From Eubacterium sp. (GTDB taxonomy: Bacteria > Bacillota > Clostridia > Lachnospirales > Lachnospiraceae): DNA of 7,471 bases. This document shows positions 6,576 to 7,471 of this stretch, piece after piece. A model generated the notes under the pieces. The model did no database searches and was not told the DNA's origin. It saw nothing but the letters and a program-made list of their open reading frames with translations. Both the position numbers and the translations under genes were made by a program. The DNA lies in contig DOVJ01000087.1 in NCBI GenBank assembly GCA_003520145.1, forward strand, positions 1 to 7,471. Reading direction: 5' to 3'. Position 1 is the first letter of the stretch. The number at the start of each line of letters is the position of its first letter.

Positions 6576-7106
6576 TCAATACTTCTTGAATCCCTTATAA
6601 TACCTAAACCATGCTTTAGCAAGAATCTTGTCTCTCTTGACAAACTTGTTATCCCATGCTCTTGAATCCTTGGAATTCTGACGATTATCGCCTAACATGA
6701 AGTAACTGTCGAATGGTACTATGTATGGTCCAAATGTTCCTTTGGTCTCAACTGAGAGATATGCGCTTTCGTCAAGTATGGCGCCGTTGATATATACATG
6801 TCCGTCATGAATCTCTACAGTTTCACCCGGCAGGCCGATTATACGCTTGACAAAGGTCTCGGATTCGTTATCCGGGAAAGGGAAGATGACTATGTCGCCT
6901 CTTTGTGGATCCGAATTCCTGTACGCAAGTCTGTTACCTATGAGTCTGTCATTGGCTTTAATCGTGGGATCCATGGATCCTGTTGGGACCACTGCATTGA
7001 TAATAAAGAAATGCGTGATTATGTAGGCGCATAAGCAAGCTAGTAATATGGTTATACCATATCCTATTACTTCTTTGATGATCATCTTCTTTTTTTGTTC
7101 TGACAT
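6576..7106 (-). CDS. lepB: Type I signal peptidase
   Basis: Membrane-anchored serine protease that removes signal peptides from secreted proteins on the outer face of the membrane. The 176 residues fit the single-anchor Gram-positive (SipS-like) type. A lysine-rich cytoplasmic start (MSEQKKKMIIK) is followed by one hydrophobic segment at about 13-36 ('VIGYGITILLACLCAYIITHFF'-region). Then come box B 'VPTGSMDPT' with nucleophile S44, box C 'RGDIVIF' (69-75), box D 'FVKRIIGLPGE' with general base K87, and box E 'LGDNRQNSKDSR' (138-149). All catalytic boxes are intact. The gene follows htpG by 14 nt, and that gap contains AAGGA (7116-7120) 9 nt from the ATG, so the two are probably cotranscribed. 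Paralogues are common in this lineage, so lepB is a family name. Confidence 0.96.
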   Translation of the reverse strand: MSEQKKKMIIKEVIGYGITILLACLCAYIITHFFIINAVVPTGSMDPTIKANDRLIGNRLAYRNSDPQRGDIVIFPFPDNESETFVKRIIGLPGETVEIHDGHVYINGAILDESAYLSVETKGTFGPYIVPFDSYFMLGDNRQNSKDSRAWDNKFVKRDKILAKAWFRYYKGFKKY

Positions 7107-7115
7107 GACTTTGTT

Positions 7116-7120
7116 TCCTT
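7116..7120 (-). promoter_or_regulatory. Ribosome binding site of lepB
   Basis: AAGGA on the - strand, directly after the htpG TAA stop and 9 nt before the lepB ATG. It supports the chosen lepB start. Confidence 0.7.
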
Positions 7121-7471
7121 TTATTTTATTAATCGGGTAAGCATATCGTTATTCCTGCTGATGAAGCTTGTCATCCTGTCTGCAGAAAGTGGTGCATGAG
7201 CAAGGCATGCTATATCGTAGATCTGCTGGCAGAGAAGCTTGATATCTTCTGAATCCTTATTATTAGCGATGTACTTGATCAATTCGTTGTTTGAATTAAG
7301 TACAAGACTTCCGGTCTCATCTGAAAGCCCCATATCTGTGTTCATGGCAACAGCATACTGACGCATCATGCTATTCATACGTTTCTTTTCTTCCGATACT
7401 GTTATCATAGCAGAAATTGAAGGATTTTTCAAGCCTTCTACTTGTATATCAAGCTTTTCATCGGATAGATT
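7121..7471 (-). CDS. htpG: Molecular chaperone HtpG (Hsp90), C-terminal fragment
   Basis: HtpG is the bacterial Hsp90, an ATP-driven cytoplasmic chaperone dimer. Only the last 116 residues are visible. The frame is open to the window edge, so the TTG at 7430-7432 is an internal leucine codon, not a start: the upstream codons read NLSDEKLDIQVEG, and then comes LKNPSISAMITVSEEKKRM. Recognisable family features of the clostridial C-terminal dimerisation domain are 'SAMITVSEEKKRMNSMM', 'GSLVLNSNNELIKYI', 'LCQQIYDIACLAHAPLS' and a terminal 'MTSFISRNNDMLTRL'. The ATPase and middle domains lie outside the window. It reads into lepB with a 14-nt gap. The identification rests on this domain only, but the pattern is specific. 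Confidence 0.85.
   Translation of the reverse strand, partial: NLSDEKLDIQVEGLKNPSISAMITVSEEKKRMNSMMRQYAVAMNTDMGLSDETGSLVLNSNNELIKYIANNKDSEDIKLLCQQIYDIACLAHAPLSADRMTSFISRNNDMLTRLIK

Noticed and set aside
6798..7034. 78-codon + strand open frame opposite lepB
   Set aside because: It is fully antisense to an intact signal peptidase with all catalytic boxes, and has no motif of its own.
1..7471. CRISPR arrays, tRNA/rRNA genes, insertion sequences, phage or defence genes
   Set aside because: Reading both strands showed no regularly spaced repeats, transposase-like frames, cloverleaf sequences or defence motifs. The window is core metabolism and housekeeping.

Overview
The window shows a moderately AT-rich, densely packed low-GC Gram-positive genome. 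Gene content, the HisZ plus short-form HisG pair, a short RNase E/G protein, and a LepB with one membrane anchor all suggest a clostridial Firmicute. Lachnospiraceae is my best guess; it rests on overall protein flavour, not on a search.

Left and centre (1-6492, + strand): most of a histidine biosynthesis operon in the order hisZ (5' end cut by the window edge), hisG, hisD, hisB, hisA, hisIE, followed by an RNase E/G family gene. Genes are tightly packed. hisG/hisD and hisIE/RNase overlap by ATGA, and hisB/hisA are 1 nt apart. The one larger gap, 71 nt before hisB, holds a good candidate internal promoter with an extended -10. HisZ and HisG form the first enzyme (ATP phosphoribosyltransferase). 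HisE and HisI carry out the next two steps, HisA isomerises ProFAR to PRFAR, HisB dehydrates IGP, and HisD makes histidine from histidinol. The window has no hisC, hisH, histidinol-phosphate phosphatase or intact hisF.

The most unusual object is the hisIE gene. Its protein carries an extra N-terminal region of about 180 residues that looks like a shortened, catalytically degraded HisF: a half-barrel joined to what resembles the HisF C-terminal helix, lying where hisF is normally found. The second oddity is the RNase E/G protein, which ends right after its catalytic DNase I-like subdomain and lacks the zinc-link and small domain, although the catalytic and 5'-sensor residues are present.

Right (6508-7471): a long symmetric hairpin serves as a likely shared terminator between convergent transcription units. 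Beyond it, on the - strand, lie lepB (type I signal peptidase) and, upstream of it with a 14-nt gap, the C-terminal part of htpG (Hsp90), which runs off the window. No RNA genes, mobile elements, CRISPR arrays or large repeats were seen, and no gene-free stretch exceeds 300 bases.
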